Assembly (NCBI GenBank): GCA_029251885.1 | Contig: JAQXCL010000136.1 | Span: forward strand, 1-34,579 | Reading direction: 5' to 3' | Length of the DNA stretch: 34,579 nt | Source: Opitutales bacterium | GTDB taxonomy: Bacteria; Verrucomicrobiota; Verrucomicrobiia; Opitutales; Seribacteraceae | In this document: one piece after another, positions 1-8,072 of the stretch | Position numbering within the stretch: position 1 is the stretch's first letter | Layout of the letters: every line of letters begins with the position of its first letter | The notes under the pieces: generated by a model | The model's database searches: none | What the model was told of the DNA's origin: nothing | Seen by the model: only the letters and a program-made list of their open reading frames with translations | Position numbers and translations under genes: made by a program

Positions 1-1524
1 AATGTAAAGCCGGGAGATGTGGTGGTAGTAACCCCAGGGCATGCCACTGAGCCGATTGATCCTCTTACCTTCGAGCGGAGTGATACAGGTGTACTCTCTT
101 CGCTGGGTTATTCCTACCGATATCTTGGTGGGTTGCGCCAGTTTAGTGTAGTTCCTGGTACTGCCCCCGCTTATGTAAAAGCCCAAGGATTCGGTAACTT
201 TTTCAACCCAGTAAATGCGGATGAGGGAGCAAGTTTAGTTACTCTTGCTCATGCTGAACCTTTTGCCTGTAATTACGGAACAAATAAGCACATTTTTACG
301 ATTGGAGTAGACGGCAAATTTAAGTACGGGGTTCCTCCCCGTGCCATTGTTGCGTATCTGTCTGGTACCGCACGTATGGCTATGATTAACCTGACTATTG
401 TGGCTAGTGTTCCGGACGAAGACCTTCCCCCAGTTGTCTACATTACTGGTTCTCAAGCTAAGTTGGATGAGATGGAGAATTATGCCTTGATCAAGGATTT
501 ACGAGCCCGTGGTACCCGGGTGGTCTTAATTGACCGGAAAGATTCTGACATCATTGCTAAGCTCACAGAGTTTGGTAAGCCCGTAGTGGTTTGGACCAAC
601 TATGCATCTGGGGAAACCTATGAGCAAGCCAGTGCAATCATGGCAGACGGTGGAAACCTGAACAGTTACGCCGGTGCAGTTGATCCTGATCTTACTTTTG
701 ATATGGCCATTGGGGAATCCCCATCTTTTTCTTCATTGGAAGAGGAGGCTCAGGCACAGGTTAATGAAATGCATCACAACCATTCACCAAACAACTTTAA
801 CCGTCATCGTGGTCTGGCCAAGGAATCGAGGGTCGCACTTCTTGGGTTTGAGCCCGGTTCAGAAAGGGAAGGGGCTTACCTTAATCAGTTGCCTGAGGGA
901 ACGCCTGTCTTACTCTCCTTGGACGGACAAGCCCGCGAAGGTTATACCACCTGTTTGTTAGAAGAGGGTGGGTTTACCGATGTTTTCATTGCAGGTACAG
1001 GAGAAGAGGTATCGGCAATTTATTCTACAGTTGAAACCAAACTTGCCCGTTCCGCCGCCGTTAATTTAGTGGATGGAGATACGGTGTTAAAGATTCGTTC
1101 CAAAAATGCTCACTATGTGACTCGTCATCAAATCTGTGGAAAGAATGTTCCTTGGCATATGACTAATACTTCCGAGCCACATGCCGACGATATGTTGGTT
1201 CAGGCAGCCAATCCAGTTTCCTTCGATTGGATGGTTAAGGGTGTTTGCGGATTGCGCAATGTACCTGACATGATGGACGAAGTGGAGGCCACTCAACCTT
1301 TTGGTTCCTTTTTCGCTTTTTCAGAATTGGAGGATTTGCCTTGGGTGGAGACCACCGCATCTGCATTTCATTCGGCCGCCCAGAAGCAGGATGACGGCCC
1401 GGTGAAACAAGCTTTATTGGAGGGTGCAGTCGCACTTGAGGGCACCCATGATGTATGGTCTAGAAGTGTGGAAGAAGCCCTCTACCAGGGTTACGGATTG
1501 CCTTATCCGCTCAGCCTTACCTGA
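1..1524 (+). CDS. SorE-like medium-chain dehydrogenase/reductase, 5' truncated
   Basis: The frame is open from base 1, so the true start lies left of the window; the first in-frame candidate inside it, GTG at 19, is not a credible start. At least 507 codons are present. Around residues 37-50 (from base 1) the segment GYSYRYLGG followed by a VVP strand, and then AEPFACNYG, resemble my recollection of L-sorbose-1-phosphate reductase (SorE), a medium-chain NAD(P)H dehydrogenase; MADGGNLNSYAG resembles its later Rossmann strand. The usual glycine-rich dinucleotide motif is degenerate (SGTARMAM). About 110 extra residues (roughly 250-360) separate the nucleotide-binding part from the C-terminal part, so the protein is longer than the family norm of about 400. 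The next gene, 49 bases downstream, is SorD-like, which supports the call. Family membership is moderately supported; the substrate is inferred. Confidence 0.55.
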   Translation, partial: NVKPGDVVVVTPGHATEPIDPLTFERSDTGVLSSLGYSYRYLGGLRQFSVVPGTAPAYVKAQGFGNFFNPVNADEGASLVTLAHAEPFACNYGTNKHIFTIGVDGKFKYGVPPRAIVAYLSGTARMAMINLTIVASVPDEDLPPVVYITGSQAKLDEMENYALIKDLRARGTRVVLIDRKDSDIIAKLTEFGKPVVVWTNYASGETYEQASAIMADGGNLNSYAGAVDPDLTFDMAIGESPSFSSLEEEAQAQVNEMHHNHSPNNFNRHRGLAKESRVALLGFEPGSEREGAYLNQLPEGTPVLLSLDGQAREGYTTCLLEEGGFTDVFIAGTGEEVSAIYSTVETKLARSAAVNLVDGDTVLKIRSKNAHYVTRHQICGKNVPWHMTNTSEPHADDMLVQAANPVSFDWMVKGVCGLRNVPDMMDEVEATQPFGSFFAFSELEDLPWVETTASAFHSAAQKQDDGPVKQALLEGAVALEGTHDVWSRSVEEALYQGYGLPYPLSLT

Positions 1525-1573
1525 GCCTGGTCGAGAAACAATTTAAACAAATAATAAAAGGAAAAGAACGGGT

Positions 1574-2395
1574 ATGAGTTGGACAGATTTAGAAGGAAAA
1601 GTAGTGATTGTAACGGGAGGAGCTGCGGGTATTGGACTTGCTGTGACTCAGGGATTTGTTGAAGTCGGGGCCAAGGTCATGATTGCAGATTTTGCTGAGG
1701 AAACAGGGCAAAAAGCAGCCGATGAAGTTTCGCAAAAAGGATCGGGTGAAGCAGCCTTTGCCCGTTGTGATGTTTCCAGCAAAGCAGATGTCGACTCGGT
1801 CATTGCTAAGACCCTCGAGAAGTGGGGGACTGTGGATGCAGTAGTCAACAACGCAGGAATTAATATCCCCCGCCTTTTGGTTGACCCAACAGGCAAAGAG
1901 GAATTAACCGAGGATGTATGGGACAAGGTATTTGCGGTCAATGTGAAGGGACAATTTCTTTTTGCGCAGGCAGTAGCCCGGGTATTCTTTCAACAATCCA
2001 AACCCGGAGTATTGATCAATATGTCATCTGAGTCCGGACTGGAAGGAAGTGAAGGACAAAGTGTTTACGCAGCCACCAAAGCAGCCAATCATAACCTCAC
2101 GCGTTCCTGGGCTAAAGAGCTCGGGAAATCTAACATTCGCGTGGTCGGGGTAGCACCTGGAATTATGGAAACAACTGGTATGCGTAGCCCCGTTTATGAA
2201 GAATCTCTCGCCTATACCCGTGGAATTTCTGTGGATGAATTGAGGAGCAAATATGGCAGCGTATCTTCCATACCCTTAGGTCGTAGTGGTAAGCTTTCGG
2301 AAGTTGCAGACTTGGTGGTTTACCTGGCATCTGATCGGGCATCCTATTTACACGGCACCACGGTCAATTTATCTGGTGGTAAGTCCCGGGGCTAG
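1574..2395 (+). CDS. sorD: SorD-like sorbitol-6-phosphate 2-dehydrogenase (SDR family)
   Basis: A classical short-chain dehydrogenase of 273 residues. The cofactor motif TGGAAGIG is at 14-21, NNAG at 92-95, the catalytic serine in NMSSESG at about 151-152, and the YxxxK pair at Y165/K169. Beyond these general motifs, long stretches match what I recall of Klebsiella SorD: PRLLVDP, SSESGLEGSEGQS, RSWAKELGK, RVVGVAPGI, the region around EESLAYTRGIS, and the ending GGKSRG. SorD oxidises D-sorbitol 6-phosphate to fructose 6-phosphate with NAD, and pairs with SorE, which makes sorbitol 6-phosphate from sorbose 1-phosphate. It lies 49 bases after the SorE-like gene and is probably co-transcribed with it. 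A purine-rich AAGGAAAAGA sits shortly before the ATG, one of the few Shine-Dalgarno-like sites in the window. No PTS gene is visible. Confidence 0.8.
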   Translation: MSWTDLEGKVVIVTGGAAGIGLAVTQGFVEVGAKVMIADFAEETGQKAADEVSQKGSGEAAFARCDVSSKADVDSVIAKTLEKWGTVDAVVNNAGINIPRLLVDPTGKEELTEDVWDKVFAVNVKGQFLFAQAVARVFFQQSKPGVLINMSSESGLEGSEGQSVYAATKAANHNLTRSWAKELGKSNIRVVGVAPGIMETTGMRSPVYEESLAYTRGISVDELRSKYGSVSSIPLGRSGKLSEVADLVVYLASDRASYLHGTTVNLSGGKSRG

Positions 2396-2558
2396 GTTAC
2401 TTATATTTCCTCTATAATCCTCCCTTCGGTCAGCCGGAAAATAGGAAGTTTGAGTGGAGCCCAAGTGGCTTCATTTTTTAATTATTCATTTTGCAGGTAA
2501 TTTATTTGCCCTTGGATTGTTCATGGTGTGGGCTTAAGTCGTTAACCTGTTTTGCCCT

Positions 2559-3881
2559 ATGATCAATCGACGTAATTTTATTCAACTTGCGAGTAGTTCG
2601 CTTGCCTTTCCATTTATTGCCCGAACTTCCTGGGCTCAAGGCTCTCCCAACTCACGGATAAGCCATGCAAGTTTTGGTGGTGGCGGGATGGCTATGACTG
2701 ATTTGCGAAGCATTGCCAAACATCCTCAAGTAGATGTCTGTGCAATCGCAGAAATTGATCCGCAACGCAGGATAATGGCAAGGAGCCAATTTAAGCAGGC
2801 CACGGTATATGCGGACTGGCGAGAGATGTTAGATAAGGAAGGGCACAAACTGGATACAGTAAATGTATCCACACCCGACCATATGCACGCGTCCATGGCC
2901 ATGAAATCTATGCAGTGTGGAATCCATGTTTATGGACAAAAGCCACTCACCCACGGGGTTGCGGAGTCCCGAGCCCTGACCGAATATGCCCGCAAGAAAA
3001 AATTGATTACCCAAATGGGCATTCAGTGTCACTCGATGAAGGAGTATCGTACCGCAGTCCGCTTGGTGCATGACGGAGCAATCGGCAAATTGGTCGAAGC
3101 TCATTCTTTCAGCGATAAGACATGGGGTGATCCCGATCCCAAACCAAACCGAAAGGATCCTGTACCCGAAGGACTGGACTGGGATCAATGGGTGGGGCCA
3201 GCCCCATACAACGAATACCTGAAGGGTTATTACCACCCAGGCAAATGGCGCAAGCGTTTGGATTATGGAGGGGGTACTTTTGGAGATATGGGCTGTCATA
3301 TTTATGACCCAACTTTTAAGGCTTTGGGATTAACCTACCCTATATCACTTAAATCTGCAGGCCCTTCTCCCAACGAACATAATTGGGGTGTGGATGCGGT
3401 AATTGAATACCTTTTCCCCAAGACTTCTTTTTCAAAAGGTAGTACCCTTCCTGTTACCTGGTACGATGGATCAGCCCGTCCACCTGCCCGAGTGGCATCC
3501 TTACTGGAGGGGAAGAAATTACCCAAGCAGGGATCTGTAATCATTGGTACAGAAGGTGTTATGCTTCTTCCTCATCTTGGTATGCCCAGCTTGTATCCTC
3601 AGAAGAAGTTTAAAGAGTTTATCATTAAACCAGAACGAGGCACCAATCATTGGCACGATTTTATCGATGCGGCAAGAGGGGTGAAACCGTTACCATCAGC
3701 TAATTTCGATTATGCCGGGCCATTGACGGAAACAGTTTTGCTTGGTGGGATCGCTTCACATTTTCCCGGAGAAAAATTAATATGGGAAGCCGAGGAAATG
3801 AAATTTACTGACCACTCAAAGGCAACTTCTTTGGTTCAAAGAAAATACCGGGATGGTTGGTCAGTGCCAGGCTTGGGCTAA
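2559..3881 (+). CDS. Tat-exported Gfo/Idh/MocA family oxidoreductase
   Basis: The 440-residue protein starts with a twin-arginine signal (R4-R5-N-F, hydrophobic to about residue 22, then A-x-A-like WAQG), so it should be exported folded, probably with its cofactor bound. The mature part begins with a Rossmann fold (FGGGGMAM at 39-46) and continues with STPDHMH at 104-110 and GQKP at 126-129, the position where the family normally has EKP. The GGGTFGDMGCHIYD segment and the long C-terminal half fit the secreted Gfo/Idh/MocA subfamily common in Planctomycetes and Verrucomicrobia. Members oxidise or reduce sugars and sugar derivatives with NAD(P); the substrate cannot be told here. The gene stands alone, 163 bases after sorD, and ends facing a sulfatase on the other strand, so a role in polysaccharide use is plausible but inferred. 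No Shine-Dalgarno site precedes the ATG. Confidence 0.85.
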   Translation: MINRRNFIQLASSSLAFPFIARTSWAQGSPNSRISHASFGGGGMAMTDLRSIAKHPQVDVCAIAEIDPQRRIMARSQFKQATVYADWREMLDKEGHKLDTVNVSTPDHMHASMAMKSMQCGIHVYGQKPLTHGVAESRALTEYARKKKLITQMGIQCHSMKEYRTAVRLVHDGAIGKLVEAHSFSDKTWGDPDPKPNRKDPVPEGLDWDQWVGPAPYNEYLKGYYHPGKWRKRLDYGGGTFGDMGCHIYDPTFKALGLTYPISLKSAGPSPNEHNWGVDAVIEYLFPKTSFSKGSTLPVTWYDGSARPPARVASLLEGKKLPKQGSVIIGTEGVMLLPHLGMPSLYPQKKFKEFIIKPERGTNHWHDFIDAARGVKPLPSANFDYAGPLTETVLLGGIASHFPGEKLIWEAEEMKFTDHSKATSLVQRKYRDGWSVPGLG

Positions 3882-3890
3882 GCCAAAAAA

Positions 3891-3912
3891 AAGCACCGAT
3901 TACTCGGTGCTT
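3891..3912 (-). terminator. Intrinsic terminator downstream of the minus-strand sulfatase
   Basis: A perfect 9-bp stem (AAGCACCGA / TCGGTGCTT) encloses a 4-base loop. Read on the minus strand, the stem is followed by a run of eight T, the classical Rho-independent layout; on the plus strand only A follows. It should therefore end the sulfatase transcript about 150 bases past that gene's stop, not the Gfo/Idh/MocA transcript. The 182-base gap between the two genes otherwise holds only T-rich tracts on the plus strand (4024-4063). Confidence 0.85.
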
Positions 3913-4063
3913 AAAAAAGATATCCGCTTTGAGCCTGTCGACCTTCCTTTTCGGGTAGTAGCTTTAGCGTATTTGAAGAAGGAGCAGAACTTGGACTGAA
4001 TAACTTTAGTAATCATACCTTAATTCTTTTTTTTTCAGAAATCCAATTTTTCTTAATTTTTTT

Positions 4064-5584
4064 TTAGGAAGGTTTGTATCCGTTTGGCAGATAGGAAACC
4101 TTTCGGTCATTGGGGACAGATTCCCCGGGGGTGCAACGACCTGATGAAACTTCTTTTTCCAGCAGTTCGAGCAGTTCTTTCACTTTGCCTTTTTTCTGAT
4201 CAAAGAGGTTATTTTGTTCTGCCTTGTCCACTTTAAGGTTATAGAGCTGCATGGGGAGCAAGCCTTGTTTTTTTGCGTCTGCTTCCCGGGGAGCACTCCA
4301 TCCGGCGCTTCCGGCAGAGAGGCATAGTTTCCAGTTTCCCTGGCGAATGGCAAAGGATCCATCGATGGAATGACTGATTAGGGTGGTTCGCTCGGTGGTA
4401 GTTTTCCCAGCGAAGGCAGGAAGTAAACTGAAGGAGTCCTCACCGCCATCCGGTTTTTTTTCCTGAGAGGTAATTTCCTGTAGAGTAGAGTAAAGATCGG
4501 TCAAGCATACCACGGCATTTGTATTTTGCCCTGCTTCGATACCCTTTGGCCAGCGGACGATCAAGGGTACCCGGTGACCACCCTCGTAAATGTCTGCTTT
4601 ATGTCCGCGGAAACCAGCACTTGGATCGTGACCAAACTCAGCTAATTTTTCGAAGTTGGCCTGATTGGAGCATCCATTATCACTGGTAAAGAAAACCAGG
4701 GTATTTTCATCGACTCCGGCTTCTTTGATTGCAGCGAATAGTTCACCCATGTGTCCATCGACCTGCATCATGAAATCAGCATAAGGATTCATTTTACTCG
4801 CATCTTTGTAAGGAGGCACGGGAACGATTGGAGTATGCGGGGCTGGCAAGGGGAGATAGAGGAAGAAAGGTTTTTTCTTTTTGGCCCGTTCTTTCACATA
4901 GGCTACACTTTTTTCAAATAAATGGGGAAGTACCTCATCAATTTTAAAATCGGGCCCGATCGGACCTTCCCGGTACCAACCATATGGATCTTCCTTTCTG
5001 CTAACTCCTTCTTCCCGATCGGGCAGAGCCGTTACCTTCCCGGTATCGACCCATACATAAGGTGGCATATCCAAAGATCCACAGTGTCCGTAATAATTTA
5101 TAAAGCCATTGATATCTGGGCCGTTTTTCACCGGTTTTTCAAAATTGATTTTATTCCATCCTTTTCCCGAACGGTCCCAGTCCCAACCAAGGTGCCACTT
5201 TCCAATCATCTGGGTGTGGTACCCGGCACGCTTCAGAAGATGCCCAACCGTTGCCCGGTTGGCCGGAATTAAATGATCACTGTTGCCACTAAGCACTCCC
5301 CGGGCAAGCCGGGATCGCCAGTTATACCTACCGGTGAGCACACCGTATCGGGTGGGTGTACAGACCGAGCTGGAGGTGTGAGCATCGTGAAAAGTAATTC
5401 CTTCATCTGCCATTTTTTGTAAGTGCGGAGTTTTAATTTTACACTCGGGATTAGTAGGGGAGATATCCCCAATGCCCAAATCATCGGCCAGTACGAAAAT
5501 TACATTTGGGTGGGTAGTTGGTTGTTCCACACCGGATAACAAACAGCTAAAGTATAAGAAGAAAAATAAAGGCATTAATTTCAT
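4064..5584 (-). CDS. Secreted family S1 sulfatase (CTPTR active site)
   Basis: A 506-residue sulfatase with an N-terminal hydrophobic signal (about residues 2-17). The formylglycine motif is C75-T-P-T-R79, the canonical CxPxR form that a formylglycine-generating enzyme would modify. Metal and substrate residues are visible: DD at 34-35, GKWHLG with K129 and H131, and SDNG with D302-N303. It hydrolyses sulfate esters, most likely on carbohydrate, in the periplasm or outside the cell. FSC at 12-14 is a poor lipobox, so soluble secretion seems likelier than lipid anchoring. It is transcribed divergently from a second sulfatase across a 134-base gap, and the pair probably serves breakdown of a sulfated polysaccharide. 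The specific substrate and the S1 subfamily cannot be assigned by eye. Confidence 0.92.
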   Translation of the reverse strand: MKLMPLFFFLYFSCLLSGVEQPTTHPNVIFVLADDLGIGDISPTNPECKIKTPHLQKMADEGITFHDAHTSSSVCTPTRYGVLTGRYNWRSRLARGVLSGNSDHLIPANRATVGHLLKRAGYHTQMIGKWHLGWDWDRSGKGWNKINFEKPVKNGPDINGFINYYGHCGSLDMPPYVWVDTGKVTALPDREEGVSRKEDPYGWYREGPIGPDFKIDEVLPHLFEKSVAYVKERAKKKKPFFLYLPLPAPHTPIVPVPPYKDASKMNPYADFMMQVDGHMGELFAAIKEAGVDENTLVFFTSDNGCSNQANFEKLAEFGHDPSAGFRGHKADIYEGGHRVPLIVRWPKGIEAGQNTNAVVCLTDLYSTLQEITSQEKKPDGGEDSFSLLPAFAGKTTTERTTLISHSIDGSFAIRQGNWKLCLSAGSAGWSAPREADAKKQGLLPMQLYNLKVDKAEQNNLFDQKKGKVKELLELLEKEVSSGRCTPGESVPNDRKVSYLPNGYKPS

Positions 5585-5658
5585 AATTTTTGGTTAAAAA
5601 TAATATCAATAATCCTTAGGTATATTCTTTTTTTGTCCATCATAGATTTACAGAACGG

Positions 5659-5664
5659 TATAAT
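5659..5664 (+). promoter_or_regulatory. Possible -10 box in the divergent sulfatase intergenic region
   Basis: The 134 bases between the divergent sulfatases (5585-5718) are very AT-rich and must carry both promoters. An exact TATAAT lies 54 bases before the plus-strand start. The only -35-like element (TTGTCC) is about 20 bases upstream, a long spacer, so the call is weak. No convincing minus-strand promoter was found. Confidence 0.3.
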
Positions 5665-5718
5665 TAATTATCAAAATTTGAGCCGATTTCACTCGAAAGA
5701 AATAAACTTTTATTCACT

Positions 5719-7116
5719 GTGAAATTTATGAGAACACACCAATTATTTTTTGAGATAGGTTCATTTTTGTTCGCTTTATTATTTATTGCTTCTTCCGCTA
5801 ATTTAGTCGGAAAGGCTGAGGAGAAGTTGAATGTAATTATTGTATTTACGGATGATCAGGGATACCAGGATCTGGGTTGTTTCGGCTCACCCGATATTCG
5901 TACGCCGCGGATTGATCAAATGGCAAAGGAGGGTATGCGGCTGACCAGCTTTTATTCTGCCAATCCGGTTTGCTCTGCATCCCGTGCTGCCTTACTTACC
6001 GGTTGCTACCCCAAACGGGTATTGGCTAATAAAACGGTATTGTTTCCCCGCGATGTTGTGGGCCTCAACCCAAAAGAAACCACTATCGCTGATCTTTTTC
6101 AAGAAGATGGGTATGCCACTGCCTGTGTGGGTAAATGGCACTTGGGGCACCACCCTGAATTTTTGCCCACCCGCCAGGGGTTTGATTCTTACTTTGGGAT
6201 TCCATACTCCAATGACATGAGCCATCCAGTGGGGGCCAAGCGTCCGCAGTACGGGCATTGGGATAAATGCTGGAAGGATCCTAACAGCAATGATCTTTGG
6301 CAGACCCCCCTTATTCGTGATGAGAAAATCATCGAACACCCAGTGGATCAGCATACCATTACCCGTCGCTACACCGACGAAGCCATTTCTTTTATCCAAA
6401 AGTCAAAGGAGGCAAAGAAACCATTCTTCCTTTACCTGGCTCATAGTATGCCACATGTGCCCCTTTATTTACCCCAGGGTACCCACAATGTGGATTCAAA
6501 GTACCCCTACAAGGATGTGATTGAGCATATCGATGAGCAGGTGGGCAGGATCTATGATACCTTGCATCAGTTGAACCTCCAGAATGATACCCTTGTTGTA
6601 TACACCTCAGATAATGGGCCGTGGTTACGCTTCGACCATCACGCCGGGCAAGCTCTTCCCCTCAGGGAAGGAAAGGGAACCACTTATGAGGGTGGGATGC
6701 GGGTGCCCTTTGTGGTTTGGGGACCCGGGCGGATTCAGGCGGGCACCCAATCCGATGAACTGATTTCAACCATTGATCTGTTGCCCACTCTCTCCGCATT
6801 AGGTGGATTAAAGGTCAAGACCCATGGGCCCATTGACGGGTTGAACCAGTCGGCATTGCTGCTCGGCAAGGGGGCCTCCGTTCGGAACGAATTTCTATAT
6901 TATAAGGGACAAGTTCAAGCTCTTCGGCAGGGTAAGTACAAACTCCGTAAAGCAAACAAAGGCTTAGAGCTTTATGATTTGGAAGCGGATGTGGGAGAGC
7001 AAAAGAATTTGGCGAAAAAGGAACCACAGAAAACCAAAGAACTATTTGCCCGTATGATGGAACTGGATGCCGAGGTTACGGCAGGGATGCGCCCGATTGG
7101 TACCTTGAGTCGATAA
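5719..7116 (+). CDS. Secreted family S1 sulfatase (CSASR active site)
   Basis: This 465-residue sulfatase begins with a signal peptide (hydrophobic about 13-27, then a small-residue region before GKAEEK). The formylglycine motif is C85-S-A-S-R89, the CxAxR variant, unlike the CxPxR of the divergent neighbour. DD at 45-46, GKWHLG with K139 and H141, and a later TSDNGPW complete the active site. The two sulfatases are clearly not recent duplicates, because length, active-site variant and flanking sequence all differ, so they probably act on different sulfate positions or substrates. The longest frame uses GTG at 5719; ATG at 5728 is three codons in and equally possible, and neither has a Shine-Dalgarno site. 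The gene ends 11 bases before the convergent hydrolase gene. Confidence 0.92.
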   Translation: MKFMRTHQLFFEIGSFLFALLFIASSANLVGKAEEKLNVIIVFTDDQGYQDLGCFGSPDIRTPRIDQMAKEGMRLTSFYSANPVCSASRAALLTGCYPKRVLANKTVLFPRDVVGLNPKETTIADLFQEDGYATACVGKWHLGHHPEFLPTRQGFDSYFGIPYSNDMSHPVGAKRPQYGHWDKCWKDPNSNDLWQTPLIRDEKIIEHPVDQHTITRRYTDEAISFIQKSKEAKKPFFLYLAHSMPHVPLYLPQGTHNVDSKYPYKDVIEHIDEQVGRIYDTLHQLNLQNDTLVVYTSDNGPWLRFDHHAGQALPLREGKGTTYEGGMRVPFVVWGPGRIQAGTQSDELISTIDLLPTLSALGGLKVKTHGPIDGLNQSALLLGKGASVRNEFLYYKGQVQALRQGKYKLRKANKGLELYDLEADVGEQKNLAKKEPQKTKELFARMMELDAEVTAGMRPIGTLSR

Positions 7117-7127
7117 TTTTTTAATCC

Positions 7128-8069
7128 TTAAATCAAAGCCTTTAGGTGAGCTACACATGCTTGGCTGAGACCGTCCAAATGATACCCACCCTCAAGGATG
7201 GATAGCACCCGGCTTTCAGCATATTCCTTCGCGATTGAGCGGATCACCCGGGTGAGTTCGGAAAAATCATCGTCTATAAGTTGGAACTGACCAAGGGGGT
7301 CACCGATTTTGGAGTCAAAGCCTGCAGAGATGATTACCAATTCCGGGCGGTACCGGTTGATCCGGTGGACCAAATCATCGGCAAATGCATTCTCCACTAT
7401 TTCCGATTTGCCTGAACCAGAAGGTAGGGGATGGTTTCGGGTAAAACCCAGTCCATTTCCAGATCCTGTTTCTTCCCGGCTGCCGGTGCCAGGATACCAG
7501 GGGGCTTGATGAGTGCTAAAATAGTAAACCGATTCATCCTCGTAAAAAATGTCCTGGGTTCCATTGCCATGGTGAACATCCCAATCGACAATCAATACCT
7601 TGCCAATTCCATGAACGGACTGGGCGTGGCGGGCGGCGACAGCAGCATGATTAAAGATACAAAATCCCATTCCCCGAGTAGGGGTGGCATGGTGACCCGG
7701 TGGACGAGTCAGGCAAAAAGCACGGTCGATTGAACCGGACATGACTTGATCCAGTGCTCCCAGGATTCCTCCGGTTGCCTGTTGGGCAACCTCCCAGGAA
7801 TCTTTGCTGATGGAAGTATCACCTGTACTTAGTTGGGAAGCTCCCTGCTTAATATCTTTTTCCGCTTGAGCAAGATAACTCTTGGAATGTACGCGTTCAA
7901 GTGCTTCTGCCTGGCAGGTTTGAGGCTTGAGAAAAACTGATTTTTCAACGAGCCCGGCTTTTTCGATGGCCTGATAGGCGAGGGATACCCGGTCAGGGCA
8001 TTCTGGATGCCCGTGCCCAGTATGGTGATCAAGGAAGACGGGATCGTAAAGCAATCCGCATCTACTCAT
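7128..8069 (-). CDS. Histone deacetylase-family hydrolase (AcuC/acetylpolyamine amidohydrolase-like)
   Basis: The 313-residue protein has the full zinc deacetylase signature: RPPGHHA (catalytic H126-H127), DWDVHHGNGTQ (zinc ligands D164 and H166), SAGFD (third zinc ligand D252), and LEGGYHL with the transition-state tyrosine Y296. The length fits bacterial members of the arginase/deacetylase fold, such as AcuC and acetylpolyamine amidohydrolases. These remove acetyl groups from lysine side chains, polyamines or other amides in the cytoplasm; the true substrate cannot be read from sequence. It starts three bases after the stop of carA on the same strand, so the two are almost certainly co-transcribed, although no functional link is obvious. 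The start is ATG without a Shine-Dalgarno site. Confidence 0.92.
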   Translation of the reverse strand: MSRCGLLYDPVFLDHHTGHGHPECPDRVSLAYQAIEKAGLVEKSVFLKPQTCQAEALERVHSKSYLAQAEKDIKQGASQLSTGDTSISKDSWEVAQQATGGILGALDQVMSGSIDRAFCLTRPPGHHATPTRGMGFCIFNHAAVAARHAQSVHGIGKVLIVDWDVHHGNGTQDIFYEDESVYYFSTHQAPWYPGTGSREETGSGNGLGFTRNHPLPSGSGKSEIVENAFADDLVHRINRYRPELVIISAGFDSKIGDPLGQFQLIDDDFSELTRVIRSIAKEYAESRVLSILEGGYHLDGLSQACVAHLKALI

Positions 8070-8072
8070 GAA

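Noticed and set aside
4074-5272. Open frames on the plus strand inside the minus-strand sulfatase
   Set aside because: They are antisense shadows without protein-family character or a plausible start.
5543-5554. FSC near the sulfatase N-terminus as a lipobox
   Set aside because: The preceding residues (L-Y-F-S) do not fit the lipobox pattern; an ordinary signal peptide is likelier.
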